Notes: generated from the sequence alone by a model not told the origin. A stretch of DNA of 64,000 bases from Euryodendron excelsum (GCA_033060915.1 CM065381.1:50453836-50517835); one strand, 5' to 3'. Shown: positions 23,500 to 36,759, numbered from the stretch's first letter. Numbers and translations: made by a program.

Positions 23500-26400
23500 G
23501 GGAGGTTGAGGGTGCGCCATTGCCCCATTCAGTTTCTTGTCAGCTATGGAAGTCTGAGCTTTCTAAGGCATGTGTCGATATTGGAGATGTCGGAGCTTAC
23601 TTGGTCGCGGGGTCGCTTTTTTTTTAGCCCCCTTTTGTACCTTACCTCGTTCCTTATTTCCTATTTGAGAGAGAGAGAAAGACATAGAGTTAGTTTTTAT
23701 GAAAAAAATAGTTTACTTATGCCAATTCTAAAATACACAAGTGAACGCATGTTATACTTTTTGCTGAATGCACATATAAGAATGGAATTGAATACATGTC
23801 CCAACCCCCCCCCCCTTTTTTGATAAATGCACAGATTTATGTAAGAATTGAATTGAATGCATGGCCTATTTCCTTATGAATGAACAGGTTCATACAGGAA
23901 TGCAGTTGAATGCATAAATAGATACAAACTACACAGGAATTTAATGGATATATAGGTTATACATGTCATAGATGTATTCGTACTACATGTATATATGTTA
24001 TTTACAAAGAATGTCCCAAGATTGCCTTAGGGTCCATACTCTCAGGATTCTATTTCCCTACTAGGATTTTGCCCCATTTAGTTTTGTCCCATTCTCATTA
24101 GGGTGTGATAGCATTTGCACCATTCTCTAGGAATCTTGACCTTTTGGTTTGCTATCCTATCCTTACTTTCTACAGAGTTGTTGTTTGAGATTTTTCTGAC
24201 CTCACTTGGTTTTCTCTCTCAGATTTTCAAAATGCCACCGTGGCTTGGGCGAGAACTCGCTTGTCCTTTACAGAGCGATAAACAGTTAGGCTCTTAATCC
24301 GAGAAGACTTCTTTTAGGACCGTAATGTAGGCTGGGTTTAGGGGTTGTAAGAAACAAAAGGATATTTGGGCTCAAAGATCTTCTTTTAGTGGGTTGTTTA
24401 AACTAAAACCATCTGAACACACCTTGGAGCATGAGATTGCCCCTACATTTCTCCCCAGTTCTCCTTTCTCATCCTATTTGTCTTAATATTGTTGAAGCTT
24501 ATTTGGACTAAGCAATTTTCTTTGATCAAAGAGGATTTTGATTTGGACAGTAACGTAGGCTAGGTTAAGGGGTTTATGAATGAAAAGGATACGTAAGCTT
24601 AAATTTGATGTTGTTTCTAGTTGGGTTTAGATCCACACCATCATTGGTTGGTCATTCAGCGGGGTTTCATCCCTTGATGTCCTCCTCTAGCCTCAGCAAC
24701 ACGTCTGGCTCATTTAGATCAAGCAATCTTTATTTTTCAATCAGAGAGGACTTTAACAGGGTTATAATATAGGACAGGGTTTTGGGTTTATACAAGAAAG
24801 GGTAAATGCTAGAACCTATTGCTTCTACTAGGCTTCTTTGTTACCTAGAATCACCTTTGAATAACTATATATTCTGCAAGGAGTTCACCTTTCTTATAGT
24901 TTGATCATTGACCTTCCAACGGAGTTGCCCTTTCATTTTTTTTTTCACTTGCCCCATGGTAGCTTTTTCTCTTTGCTTTTATGTTTCTTCCCTTTCTTTT
25001 TGCTTTCCGTGAGGTGAACATTTCCAAGACTTTTTTTCTCTCAGATCCTTTCCTTAGCATTTCAATTTAACCCATTGTGGGTGGTGATCCCTAGGTTAGG
25101 GTTTCTTTCTAGAGAAAAAGGTGACTGGCTCAACAGGTTTGACAAGGGTTGCTTTTAATTGTATGGGAAATGAAATGAGGGCCTCTCTTCATTTTGAACA
25201 AAATTGCTTGATCCATAGAGCTTTCACGTTTCTTCAACTTGATGGCCGATGACATTCTCCGTCAGATCTTCTGTTGCTTGTCTACCCCAGTGTGGGGGAA
25301 TGGTTTCAGATCGGGGTTGACAAAAAGAAAATCTTTCACTTTCTGTGAGGCACTAGTGGGTTAAGAAAAAGGGATATTTTTATGTATGGTAGCAGAATTG
25401 AGGGCCTCTAATCATTTCAAATTGAATTGCTTAGTCCATAAAGCCTTTGTACAAAATTTAGACAATATTCCTAGGGATGATGTATTTTGGCCTGTGAACC
25501 CTTACATGTTCTATCAAATCAACTACTCTGTACTTACCCCAATGTAGGGGATGGTTATTGGTTTGGAGATATCTAAAAAGAAATCCTGCGCGACTTTAGT
25601 GAGCTGAGCAAGGGGTAGTGTTTATTTGGGATAAATAGAACAATGGTTTCTCATCATTTTGAGAAATCAGCTACCCATCACTTAGCCAGGATATCATTTA
25701 AGTGTCGCCTCTTCAAATAAATCCGCACCCCTTTGTTGAGACTGTCTTCCTCCTATCTCTCATTGTCTCTCTTTGTCTCTCAAAGGTTTTAACCCCCTTT
25801 GAGTGGGTTACCCATGCTATCCCATCCTTTAAGTCGAGTCATTTACCAAATAAGAAAGAATCCCTAAATACAACAATCGTCCACACAAGTATGAGACAAA
25901 AGGGATAAACTAAAAACTTCCTTTTTTTATTTCAAATCGTGAATGCATGGCACGTGTGTTTATAAGATATGCAAGAAATAGAAAGATAAAAAGGAAACAA
26001 ACGAATTTTATGAAAACCTCCTTTTTTCGTGAGCCTTTCAGTGAGAACCCTTAATAGGGTTTTGGGACTACGGCAACCTCCTTGGTGCTTCATTTACCAG
26101 GTGTATCAACGGAGGGCGAGTTCACGACATCTGGCATGCATTTCGAAGTTAGAGGATTATGTTATTGTAATGCACAGGTCTGAAAAGACTTTGCAAATGG
26201 TGAAGTCCTCCTCTGCTTGAAGTCTTCCTTTGTATGGATGGTGATTGTCGCGGCCTGGCATGGAGGTAACGTCTTATAGATGGATGGATAGTGCTTCTTG
26301 CTTTTTGATGTAGGTTTGGCCTTTTTTAACAACTAGGCTCATCCTTCCATGAGTTTAAATCTGGTGGGGTGCTAGAGGGACTCCATGAATTTAATTGTGC

Positions 26401-28395
26401 TCTTTGACCTAGAAAAAGAAAAAAGAAAAACAAAATGCAGTCGGCATGTGGAGTTGGAGGTTCTATGCGATGCATGTTCTATAGAGGTCCCTTCTTTGAG
26501 GGAATCTAGGCATGATGACAAGTCCATTTGGAGGTGCAGTTTTGCCCCTATTATGCAATACAATACCTCTCTGGCAAAGGCCAGTTGACGTTTCCTTATT
26601 TGGGTAATCCCGTCTCTATGGACAAAGAGAGATTTGGGCCTCTCTTGAGATATGGTTCTATGCATGCCATGAATCCTTAGGGTTGAAGAACCCTTAAGAG
26701 TTTTGGTAGGTTTGATTAACATGAGATTGGATTACTCCTTTCTGTCTACGGTTGATTAGATGCATGAGAATCAAATGACTTGAGTTTCTTGAAACACTTG
26801 TCTTGGAATAGATACGAGCATAATAGAAGTGAACGTATGAGCAGTATGATGAAAATAAGTGCATGGTTTAAAAAAACCCCTTTCTTGTCTTACTTCTGTC
26901 TTCAATTCTTTTGGTACTTGGAGATTAGGAGGGGGAGGATAGAAGACAAAATGAAAGACAAGTTAATGCCTTGATTTGAAAATTTTTATGCAATGGATGT
27001 CCTAGGGGTGCCCCTGCTTGAGAGGGAGACTAAGCATGATGTATTGGCACACTTTTGGAGATAGGGGGTCTGCCCTTGTGTGCAAGTACCTTACCATTGA
27101 TTAGGAACCTACATTCATTCATACGTTCAATTACGAAAAGTAAAGAATACATTGAACTTTGAATTTAGAATACAAGAGGAAATAGAGTACACTTTAATAA
27201 GGGGAAAAGGAAACATTTTCCTTTGAACTTCCACCTATCTAGTTTTACATATGAAATCCTAAACTACTCTTGAGTCTTCGAATTTGCCTTCTTTGGATTT
27301 GACGTCGAGGAGGTCGTTGAGAGACCTTGTTGATTGATTGCCCCATGTCTTCTTGGCAACCCTATCTCCGTGAGCATAGATGGATTGTGGCCCCTCTTAT
27401 GGAATGACTTGAAATGCATGCAATAGGTCCTTAGGGTTACGTGGGAACCCTTAGGGTTTTGGTAGGTTTAATGCAATGGAGAGTGAACTTGGTGTCACTC
27501 TCTTTGGGTTGATCATATGCATGGAGATGTAGTGACTTGAGTTACTTTGGAACTCTTGTCTTGACATGGAATATGGAGTATATGAACATGGATGCATAGA
27601 GTAAAGAGAGACAGAGAATGCATTTGTAAAGTAAACATGGATGTATGAGTAGTTAGACAAGCATTATAACAATAAGAGTACAATCATTATAACAACATGA
27701 ATGAACAGATATAGAGGAAAGTAAAAGTAGTCGCCCTTTCCTCCATGGTTTTGAAAACGATGTGCGTGACTTAAATCCAACAGAGGTTCGACTATGCATG
27801 ATGTCTATATAAGCATGAGGTTGAAGGTTTACTAATGCGTCCGACAAAGGCTCGGTTCCCAGATCTTCAAACTTAGGCCCACTCCCCGAGATGGTGCCAT
27901 GATCGGTTGGTGATCTGAGCGAGGGAACCATCAAGAGGCCGTAGGCGAAGAAACTAACACAGCATCTTGCCCACAACCAATATACCATTCCCCCTTCTAA
28001 CTAGAAGGGACATATCAGGGTAAAGAATGCAAGTATGTAGAATGCAAGTGCACGTGCAATGCGTGTGTGATTTTGAAAATTGGAGGAAAGAGCCCAACAA
28101 CTCCCATCCATCCTGTCCAATTCACACATTCTTTCATACACAACAGTTAATATAACACGAAATAAATTTGTGAATAAGGGTCCACCTGCAAAAATAAATA
28201 TGCAAAAGTTAATACTTGAATGACAAACTTAATGCAAGATAGAATGAATATGAGTAGAGTGCAAACAATGATATTTTTTAAAACAACTTGGAAAACTTGA
28301 TTTTGAAATTTTTTGAAGTGGATAGGATTAAACAAATTAATCAAAGACTCCAAATGGGTGAGGGTGAAGAGACATGACATTGGCCTAACCCTCTA
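23500..28395 (-). mobile_element. E3 non-coding internal region
   Basis: Holds, from right to left (sense order), the leader blocks shared with E1 and E2 (26400-26760 with GGAATCTAGGCATGATG; 27770-27990 with CCGAGATGGTGCC), then the GGGTGGTGATCCCTAGG block (25075), and three ~230-bp repeats at 24270-24830. Blocks from about 25200 leftward match E5 downstream of integrase. The deletion that removed gag-pol should therefore lie near 25200-26300. The 116-codon minus frame at 26372-26722 is in a block whose E2 copy has in-frame stops, so I do not call it a gene. Confidence 0.65.
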
Positions 28396-28419
28396 AGCGT
28401 CTTTAGTGGAGTCGCTAGC
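28396..28419 (-). promoter_or_regulatory. Primer-binding site of E3
   Basis: Minus strand: GCTAGCGACTCCACTAAAGA, directly after the LTR end at 28420. This is the best match in the window to the Tat/Ogre-type TGGCGACTCC primer site. Confidence 0.78.
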
Positions 28420-31400
28420 TGTCGCGCCCTGATTTTTCACACCCGAAAAAGACAAGTGAGAAAAACATAGTGCTATCTCGTTAAAATTCATCCTCCTAAT
28501 AGGATGAGTGCACTAGATTTGAATTGAAAATTGATTTTGAATAAGGGCTTTTGGAAAAAGTTTGGAGTCGCCACCTAACTTGATTAAGGTAAGTTAGGTC
28601 ACCTAAAAACTAAGCACAATCCGAAGATTACACTTACGATTTTTTAAAACGATTTTGAAAACATCCTTAAGAGAGGGTTTTTAGGAAAACAGGTTGTTTG
28701 GCAACCTTTGAAAATATTTAAGCCCTTTTTTAAAATAACTCTATTTTGGTCTTCGAAAACAGTGATTTTAAGTTCGAAGATTGGTTACATGCAAGAAAGA
28801 TGCACTAAGTTCATCACCCTACCCCGCCCTTGCGGCACCTACATATCTGTTTACCCTAGGTTTACTCATTAGCGTCTTTGACTAATAAATGTCAAATAAC
28901 TATCCACTTTAGAAAAAAAATGACATGATGCATGATATGCAAGTGCAAAAATAAGACTTGATTTTGAAAATAGATTTAAAAACGAACTTGATTTGATTTG
29001 AAATGGATTTGAAAAAGATAGGTTTGATTTTGAAATTGAAAGAAAGTTTTAGAAATTAGAAATAGAGATTTGAAAATAGATTGTAGAATTAGAATTTGAA
29101 ATTGATCATGGAATTGGAAACTTGAAAAAGGTTGTGGAATTGAAAATTTAAAAATAGTTATGACCGCACTCGTGAGAGTTGCCTACGTATGCCTTTTTTA
29201 GGAATCAGGTTAGTCATAGTTCGGATAAGAGTCCGATAGAAAATAGGAGGTTTGATTTGAAAAAGAGATTTGATTCGAACTTAGAATAGAAGATTTGAAA
29301 TTAAAATTCGAGTTTAGAAAACTTAAGATTCATGAAAAATAGGATTTGAAAAGATTGGAAGTGATTGGATTTGATTTCGAAATACTTAACTTACAACGGT
29401 TGGAAAAGATTTGACCTCAATGTTTGATTTAGAAAATTTGGAAAATTGGAGTTTAGGAAAAATTGGATTTAGGAAATCTTTAAATTAGGAAAGTTTCATT
29501 TTTGGAAAGTTTTGAATTTAGAAAGTTTCAACTTACGAAAGTTTTGAATTTAAAAAGTTTCAACTTAGAAAAGTTTTGAATTTAGATAGTTTTGAAATTG
29601 GAAAGTTTTAAATTAAGAAAATTTCCTTTTAAGGAAAACTTAATTTTAAGGAAAGCTTTCCAAGGCTTTCCTTTTGGAAAGCCTTGGATTTAAGAAAGTT
29701 CAAATTTTGGAAAGATTTGGAATTTAGAAAGCTTAGAAATTAGGAAAGGTTTAAATTTAGAAAGATTTGGAAAGTTGGAAATTAGAAAGATTGGAAATTA
29801 AGAAAGACTTGAATGTTTGAGCTTTGGAAGTACTTGAAGAGATTCAAATTTGAGAAAGATTTGACAACTTATAATTTAGAAAGTTGAGATTTGGAAAGGT
29901 TTAGGATTAAGGAAGGTTTGAAATTAGGAAATGTTTGAATCAAGAAAAATTTGATCCCTATTTCCTAGGTAAAAGATTAGATTTTATTCCCAAAAGAGAT
30001 GATTTGATTTTGTGTCCAAAAAAACGGAGGATTTGGTTTAGTTTCCAAAATGGCAAATTTGATTTGGCATGGAATTAGAAAGGGAAGTTTTAGAAATTCT
30101 AGATTTGGAAGTCTATGATTTGATGTAAAAATAGGTTTTGGAAATTGATGCTTTTGATGTAAAAAGGAGGTTTTGGAAACCTAGGTTTTAAGGCAAGAAT
30201 GAAAATCATGTTTTATGAGAGAAAATTAGGATTTCCTAACCATGGCTCTAGGGTTTGACTTGGACTTCAAGAAAAAGAGATTTGGAAAGGAGATCTTTTT
30301 GAAAAGAGAGAGTTTTTAGGAAAGAGATTTTTGAAAAGTAATCTTAAAGAGAGTTTTTAGAAAGTGATTTTTTCTTGGGAGCTTGTGGGAAGGAATTTGA
30401 AAAGAGTTTTAAGGAAAGCAAGTTCGAAAAGAGATTTTTTAAAGGATTTAAAAAGAGATTTTGGAAAGGGATTTGAATGTGGACTTTTGCAAGTCTCTAA
30501 AAATATCTCACTTTTCTAAAACGATTCTAACCATAAGAAGATTAGAACCACTCTAGGAGTGTGATTTTGAAAACAAGAAGGATTTGAAAATATAGACCAT
30601 GAAGGTCACTTAAATGTAACACTTCTCTAAAGCAACTCTAACCATGGAAATGCTAGAATCACCTTACGATTGTGATTTTGAAAACAAGTTTTGGAGAAAT
30701 GAAATTTAATGCAAGTTTTGAAAACGATTTTCAATGCAAGTTTTGAAAACAAGCTTTTGGAGAGATGTATGATCATGATATGCACAATGCAAGTTGGAGC
30801 GTGAACATACAAGGTTAAAGGCTTCACCGCATAATCAAGGGAGCTGAACCCACGTGGTCTCTTGTTAGACTAAGAGAAAGCCCCCGACACGGTGACCTTT
30901 AATAGCATAATCCTACACATGAACCCGGGAGTCTCTTGTTTCAAGCATGCAAGAAATGGAGGAAAGAATATGAGGATTAAAATAAAAGAAAACCCAAGAG
31001 GGCTAGGAGAGAGAAGAGAGGGGAAATTTGCGTAAATGTAAATAGAGAGCCTACCTTGAATCTTCTTTGTTTGCTTTGTTCTGCTTACATGCTTTAGTTC
31101 TATCTTTGCTTTGATCTTTAAGAGCTTCCAAGTTGCAGCACTTCAAGTCTTCAATGGAGGCTTTGGAGGCTTGTATATGAGTGTATAAGACTGTATGTAT
31201 GCTAGGGTTTAGTGTATGGGGGCTAGGGTTTTGAAAACCTAAAGAGAGCTAGGGTTTGGAAGGGCTTCGAGCTTTGTAATAAGAAAAAAAGAGATTTTGG
31301 ACTGAGTTTGCCGACCATTTTCACGCTGGAGAAGGCTTTGTATTTATAGATAGAGAAATGCACTGGCGCTAGGCAAAATTTTGTTCTGGCGCCACTCCAG

Positions 31401-32714
31401 GACAAATTTTGGCTTGGCGCAACTACTAGTGGCGCCAACCACTTTGGAAAGTTTTAAGATCGGCAAGCAACGTATCTTCAGAAGATTTGGGCGCTTATAC
31501 TAGTGACTACTATGCAATTTTTAGCCTGGCTTCACTAGGAGTGATTTCAGAAGGTTCGAGAATAATTTAAAGGACCGAGATTGACCCAGAGAGCCAGAAA
31601 AGGACAGGAACCCTTAGAATAGTACCTCGGGAGTAATAGACTTGAAGAATGATGCCAGGATGTATTGGAAGGGTTGACTTGGCTATTAGGGGCAAAATGG
31701 TCAATCAGACCAGAAAACTACCGAGATGGACTCAAAATATCTTGGAAGAAGACTCAGGGTTTGGAAACATTACTTAGAATGCCCCAAGAGGTTACCGGTT
31801 TGATACCCAAAGCCGGTGTGGTTAGAAGAATCGACTGACCCACTACAGGCAAAACATTCATTTTGTATCAAGTTTGCCGAAACTGACTCGGAATGATCTA
31901 GAAAGGTAATGGTAGGCCAGGGATACTATCAGAAGCATCCCCGGGAGGTTACCAGTTTGATACCCAGAGCCGATGTGGCTCCCGGGGTGCTCAGATGCCT
32001 AGGGATAAAATGATCATTTTGACTGGAGGGTCTTGGAATTTGCCCAAAACCAACTAGAAGGCACCTAATCATGCCGGATCATCTTTGGGACAATCTTGAA
32101 AAGGTGGACTTACCGTTCTGAGGACTTAGTTACTTTCTCGAGAAACGTACCGGAAATAGCCCTAAGGACAGTTTGATCATTTTTTACCAGAGTGGGCTAG
32201 CAGGCACTAGTGTTGACCTGGGTTTTGAGTGTTTCTGCCACTCTAATAGTTGCAATGTTTACAGGTATTTCCACCACTCTGATGGTTCGTGATTAATCTA
32301 GAGATTGTCTGATCTCCGGAAGCTGCTAAGTGGACTTATCACCTGAGGAATCGACTTTCTCGAAAGGTGTGCCGAAACAAACATTCTTCGTTGGCGAGCT
32401 AGCAGGCGCCAAAGGTGGACCATTCTACTATCTTGGGGACTTGGGGTCTCATCCTAGTCAACGGGTTTGAAGGGAATTACCATTTTGAAAATTTTTCTCA
32501 AAAAATGTGTTGGACTGGATGGACTTACCGCCTTAAGGGGTCAACTTTCTCGAAAAGCGTGCCAAATTTTATTTGAACTAGAACTGGACTGGAATTGGAT
32601 TTAAAGTGGAATTTGACTGGAATACTGGTTTGACCTGGAATATGTCCATATTGACTTGAATACCAGTCTAGACGGACCAGAGGCTACCAAGCGAGCAAAT
32701 ATGAGGTGCTTACA
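28420..32714 (-). mobile_element. 5' LTR of E3 (4295 bp, complete)
   Basis: On the minus strand it runs from TGTAAGCACCTCATATTTGC at 32714 to GGGCGCGACA at 28420. U3 (31350-32714) has repeats of TTTGATACCCAAAGCCGGTG and ATGGTCAATCAGACC. The GGCGCC block is at 31370-31440 and the TATA box at 31341. U5 has the degenerate GGAAAGTTTTGAATTTAG array (29480-30060) and the hairpin block at 29165-29236. Confidence 0.87.
31341..31348 (-). promoter_or_regulatory. LTR TATA box (E3 5' LTR) with GGCGCC block upstream
   Basis: Minus strand TCTATAAATACAAAGCC. In LTR sense it is preceded, within 25-100 bp (31370-31440), by GTTGGCGCCACTAGTAGTTG, GGCGCCAGAACAAAATTTTG and GGCGCTAGTGC-like units. Confidence 0.75.
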
Positions 32715-35530
32715 AAGGGTTGTCTACATACCTCCTTAAAGATGATCAGGTCAGTCGTAGTTTGGAAAAGAGTCTAGTTGAAAGAGTTGAAATTTTGAAA
32801 TGGATTTCTATTTCTAAAAGTTTCAATTTTTAGAAAGTTTCCATTTTTGGAAAGTTTCCATTTTTGGAAAGTTTAGGTTTGAAAATATTTCATTTTCAAG
32901 AAAGTTTTCACTTTGAAAGATTTCCTTTTCAGGAATGTTGGACTATGAAAATATTTCCTTTTCAATAAGATTTGATTTGATTTGATTTTGAAATGTTTCC
33001 TTTTCAGGAAGATTAAATTTAGAAACATTTCCTTTTCAGGAAGATTGGATTTGATTTGAAAAGATTGAGATTTGATTTGATTTTAAAAACCTAGATTTGA
33101 AAAAAGATTTGATGTGAGAATTTTGAAAAGATTTTATTTCCTTTTTTGAAAAGATTTGTTTTCTTTTTTAAAAAGAGTTGATTTGTTTACTTTTGGAAAG
33201 ATTTGAAAGATTTTGAAAAGGTTTTATTTCCTTTTCGAAAAGATTTGTTCCCTTTTTTTAAAAAAGGTTTGATTGGTTTGAAAAAGGCAAGTTTGGATTC
33301 ATTTCCAAAGTAGGAGGAGTTGATTTAGGGTTTAAATTTGGGAAGATTTGAAAAGGGAATGATTTAAAAGATTAAAATGGAATGGTTTGATTTGATTGAT
33401 TTTGAAAATGAAAGATTTGATTGATTTGGAAATTGAGAATTTTGAGGGCTTGAAAAAGGTATGATGTTAGTTCTAAAATGAAAGGCTTTCATATTTACAG
33501 AATCAAGGTTTTCCTAGGATTGGACTTCTAGGTTTTGACAAACACCAATTTTGCAAATGTTTTAAAAACTGAGTTTTTGAAAACATATTTTAGGGCTAAA
33601 AATCCTAACTTGAATTTTAGACATTCAAATGAATATCGCACTTTGCCTAAAGTCATTCTAGCCGTTGACAGGCTAGAATTGCTTTAGGCTTGTGGCTCAA
33701 AAAACAACAAAGGCACGAAGCCTAAAATGTGGACCTTTTCGGGTCATTTTAAATGTCACACATTCCCGAGACAACTTTAGTCATGAAATAACTAGGATCG
33801 TTTCGGGATTGTGTTTTTGAAAAAAAAACAATATAGGCTATTAGAAGCCATTTCAAATGCCACACTTTTATAGAAAAACCCTAACCATGAAAGGGTTAGG
33901 ATCAACCTAGAATTGTGATTTTGAGAAAGCAACTTTGAAAATAATTTTTAGGGATAGAAAGATGACAAGAATGCAAATGTATGATAATGATAATAACAGC
34001 ATGAATTATACAAGGCTAGGTATCACCACATTGCAAGAGGGCCCTAATGCTATGCCTTGAGCCAAGTGAAAGTCAATAAGAGAGTCTTGATTAGTAGTCT
34101 CCTCTCACTCACTCTCGACATGGACTTAGCCTCCTCTTGTTCTAAGCATACAAGAAAGGGGGTTTTAGAGATAGGGGTTTAAGAATGAAAAGAACCCAAG
34201 TAGGTTTGGAGGAAGAAGAGAGAGTGGAGAATATGGAAAGACCAATGGAGGATTACCTTGATTTCTTTCTTCTTTCTTTAATGGAGGCTCGGGCCTTGGA
34301 CTTGGGAAGACTTCGGAAGCTTCCTAGCAGCGAGAATGGCCTTCAATGGAGCTCCAAAGCTAGGGCTTTGGAGTTTCAGACTATGTCTCGACTGTCGGGA
34401 CTTCGAGAGAAAGAGAAAGAGGGCTCTAGGAGTTGTCTAGAAGAAAGAGAGAGAAATAGTTTCTAGATATATTTTTTGGCCCAAAATAGTGAAGGGGGAG
34501 GTCTGTATTTATAGTGCAAATACAAGGGGGTTGTGCGCCACTCTTAGTGGTGCATGCCTTAAGTTTGGCCGTGCGCCACTAAGAGTGGTGTAGGGGCATT
34601 TATGAGGGCTGAAAAAAGGGTTAGATAAGGGGGTTTTTGGGTGCTAGTCGATTTGTAACCATTTTTTACAACCTGGGGGGTTGGTGTGCACCTCTAAAAA
34701 TGGATCAAGACTAAAAATTGGTTGACCAAAGTTAACTAGGGTTGATTAGGGTTGACTGGAGTTGACTAGAGTTAACAGGAGCGAGTCAGGGTTGATTGGA
34801 GTTGACCAAAGTCAATTGGGGGTTGCCACTTTGATACCTAATGTCGGTGTGATTTACTAGGGCGTTTGGATGCCTAGGGAAAAAATGGTCATTTTGACCG
34901 GGTGACCTCCAAGAAAGGACCGGGGTTCACTGGATGGCATAGGACATGCCGGACCATCTAGGGATGACCTTGGAATGTGGTCTTACTGTTCTGAGGACTT
35001 GGTGCTTTATTAAACAACATGCCAGGCCCGTTAAAGGCAAAATGGTCATTTAGCACCGGGACGGGCTAGCAGGTGTTGGTGTTGACTAATTTGGATTTGG
35101 TAATTACTTATGTCCGAGGAATTGGTACTTTCTCGATGGACAAGTTTGAAAAGGTCTTACCGCTTTGAGGGATAAACTTTCTCAAAGGTCATGCCGGACT
35201 AGTTTGACTGGACAGTCCTCCATTCTTGAGGAGTTTGTGCTTTCTTTAAGAATATGCTAGACTTAGATGGTCTTCCATTCTTGAAGGATTTGTACTTTCT
35301 CAAAAAATGTGCTAGATTAGCGGATATTCTACATTGGCAGGCTAGTAGGCACCAGAAGTAAACCGCTTTACCAATCCAGGGAATAAACTTTTTCAGTGAC
35401 CGTATCGTACACGGTTGAATGGTCCTACCATCAATGGGGGATTAACTTTCTCGAATGACGGGATAATTAGGTTTCACTTTGAATTGGAATGGACTTATTA
35501 TCTTATATAAGACATGCCGGTCTTAATTGG
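32715..35530 (-). mobile_element. 5' LTR of E2 (subfamily B), part right of E3
   Basis: Continues the LTR broken at 20312. It matches 13986-15955: the GATCAGGTCAGTCGTAGT block at 32745, the GATTTGATTTGATTTTG run at 32970, the CACTTTGCCTAAAGTCATTC block at 33640 and the TATA box at 34506-34513. U3 beyond 34850 carries CTAGCAGG(C/T)(A/G)... and ATGGTCATTT repeats. No TGTAAGCA start is found. The right border is where the E4 accessory ORF begins, near 35530; the exact base is uncertain. Confidence 0.72.
34506..34513 (-). promoter_or_regulatory. LTR TATA box (E2 5' LTR)
   Basis: Minus strand GCACTATAAATACAGACC, in the same context as 15454-15461. Upstream in LTR sense the block GTGCGCCACTCTTAGTGGTG (34536-34555 on +) repeats. 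Confidence 0.72.
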
Positions 35531-35680
35531 ACTGACCAATGCATAAGGGGCATTAGAAGAGGTCCTACCAACAGACCTATGGCTACCCCTAGAACAACTA
35601 GAACTACCGCCTGAGTTAATACGAGCTCCCTTGTCGGACTGGTGTCTCCTCCCAAAACCATCATCTCCCGCCTTAACCAT
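35531..35680 (-). pseudogene. Accessory antisense ORF, exon 2 remnant, Arg/Ser-rich type (E4)
   Basis: The minus frame from ATG at 35680 encodes about 50 residues before running into E2 LTR sequence near 35530. It includes DDGFGRRHQSDKGARIN and SSSCSRGSHRSVGRTSS and aligns with the E3 copy at 22709. E4 itself is on +, so this ORF is antisense to the element, in the place between pol and the 3' LTR. The base pair before the exon is AC on the minus strand, where E3 and E5 have the AG acceptor, so splicing would fail. The exon is truncated by the E2 junction. No domain recognised. Confidence 0.55.
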
Positions 35681-36759
35681 TGTAAAAATCAAACCAAGGT
35701 AAATGTATCAATATACAGTATAAACAGTTCAAAAGAAAAGAGGTGCAAAAGAAAAAAGGAAAGAAAGGAAAGAACTATGCAAATCTCGTTCCCTTACCCT
35801 TAGCAGAGTCTACTCTGTCATATTCCTTAACTTTTGGGTTTTCTAAACTCTTCCCTTCAAAATTCTATTTTAAAATCAATTCCTAAAAGATTTTCAAGCT
35901 TTTTTCAAAAGTCTATTTCAAAGTCAAAATCCAAAGTCAATTTCAAAATCAAATTTCAAAGTTTGACTCAAAATCCATTTTAAGGTTTTCTAAGCATTTC
36001 CTTCAAAAGCTTTATTCAAAATTCATTTAAAAGGTTTTCTAATCTTTTCCTTTAAAAAGTTTTATTCCAAAGTCCCACCGAGTTTCTCAGGGTCTTCTCT
36101 ACCAAAAAGGTCCCATCCTCAAAGGTTATCTCTTTTTCCTTCAAAAATATTTTATTTCAAAAAATTTTAAAATTTTTTCTCATTTTAAAAAAATTTTGAG
36201 CCTCGTTTGTAAATGGTCCCTATAACATAAAACAATATGAGCACATTCTCAAGGTTATTGAATTTTTCAACAAACGTTTCTATTTTTCAAAAATCCAAGG
36301 GTTTTCAAAATGCTTTCAAAATCATTCAAAGATACTTCAAATATTTTCTAAAATATTCACATCCCTTTCCAAATACATAGCATGAACAATTCAATCAATT
36401 TTTTAATTTTTGCTATTTTTCAAGTATTTTTCCTATTTTTTGAAAAAACAAAAATTCAAAAAGTTTTTAGAAAATTACTAAACATCCCAAGGTTGTTCAA
36501 AACATTTTTTTAAGGTACACAATGTAAAAATCTGGCAAGAAAACACAATACACGAAGTTGTAGGAGCAAATTCCTAATTCCTGTTGGGAAACCCTTACGA
36601 GTAAACATGTAAAACTACTCAAACTTAACCAAACGGGCATCAAAATGCAAAAACAATGTCAGCCAAGTACTCAAAACACATCAAAACATAGATTTCGACA
36701 CAAAACTTTACTCAAACGGAGTTCTACACATCAAGATCAACACAAAACAAAAAGTTCAC
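35681..36759 (-). other. Intron/leader of the accessory ORF in E4
   Basis: On the minus strand it starts GTGAACTTTTTGTTTTGTG and ends TTTGGTTTGATTTTTAC. It is the same segment as 53994-55515 and 21393-22707, with the conserved patch at 36070-36115 (CCACCGAGTTTCTCAGGG on +). The rest is AT-rich with runs such as TTTTCAAAAATCC and no reading frame. Confidence 0.55.

Larger units (their letters stand above)
20313..32714 (-). mobile_element. Element E3, 12.4-kb gag-pol-less LTR retrotransposon (LARD-like)
   Basis: One insertion with termini TGT...ACA and a perfect 5-bp duplication (AAGGG) inside the E2 5' LTR. Sense is the minus strand: 5' LTR 32714-28420, PBS 28419-28396, long non-coding leader to about 23500, a 71-bp minisatellite, an accessory ORF on the opposite strand (22708 onward), its intron, and a 1.08-kb remnant of the 3' LTR (21392-20313). 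No polyprotein domain is present. It fits the definition of a large retrotransposon derivative that depended on another element's proteins. The two LTR pieces look similar in the high-eighties percent by eye, so it is not a recent insertion. Confidence 0.85.

Noticed and set aside
26372..26722. 116-aa minus ORF partly matching 5084-5293
   Set aside because: The similarity (SCLDSLKE..., HFVFLF) reflects DNA homology of the E1 and E3 internal regions. The same block in E2 (17890-18010) has in-frame stops, and no start or domain is conserved.
34185..34466. 93-aa charged ORF (E-, R- and K-rich) near the LTR TATA box, with a counterpart near 15356-15595
   Set aside because: It lies antisense in R/U5 of the E2 LTR. 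The counterpart has a different frame and sequence, so it is a by-product of GAAGAGAGAG-type sequence.
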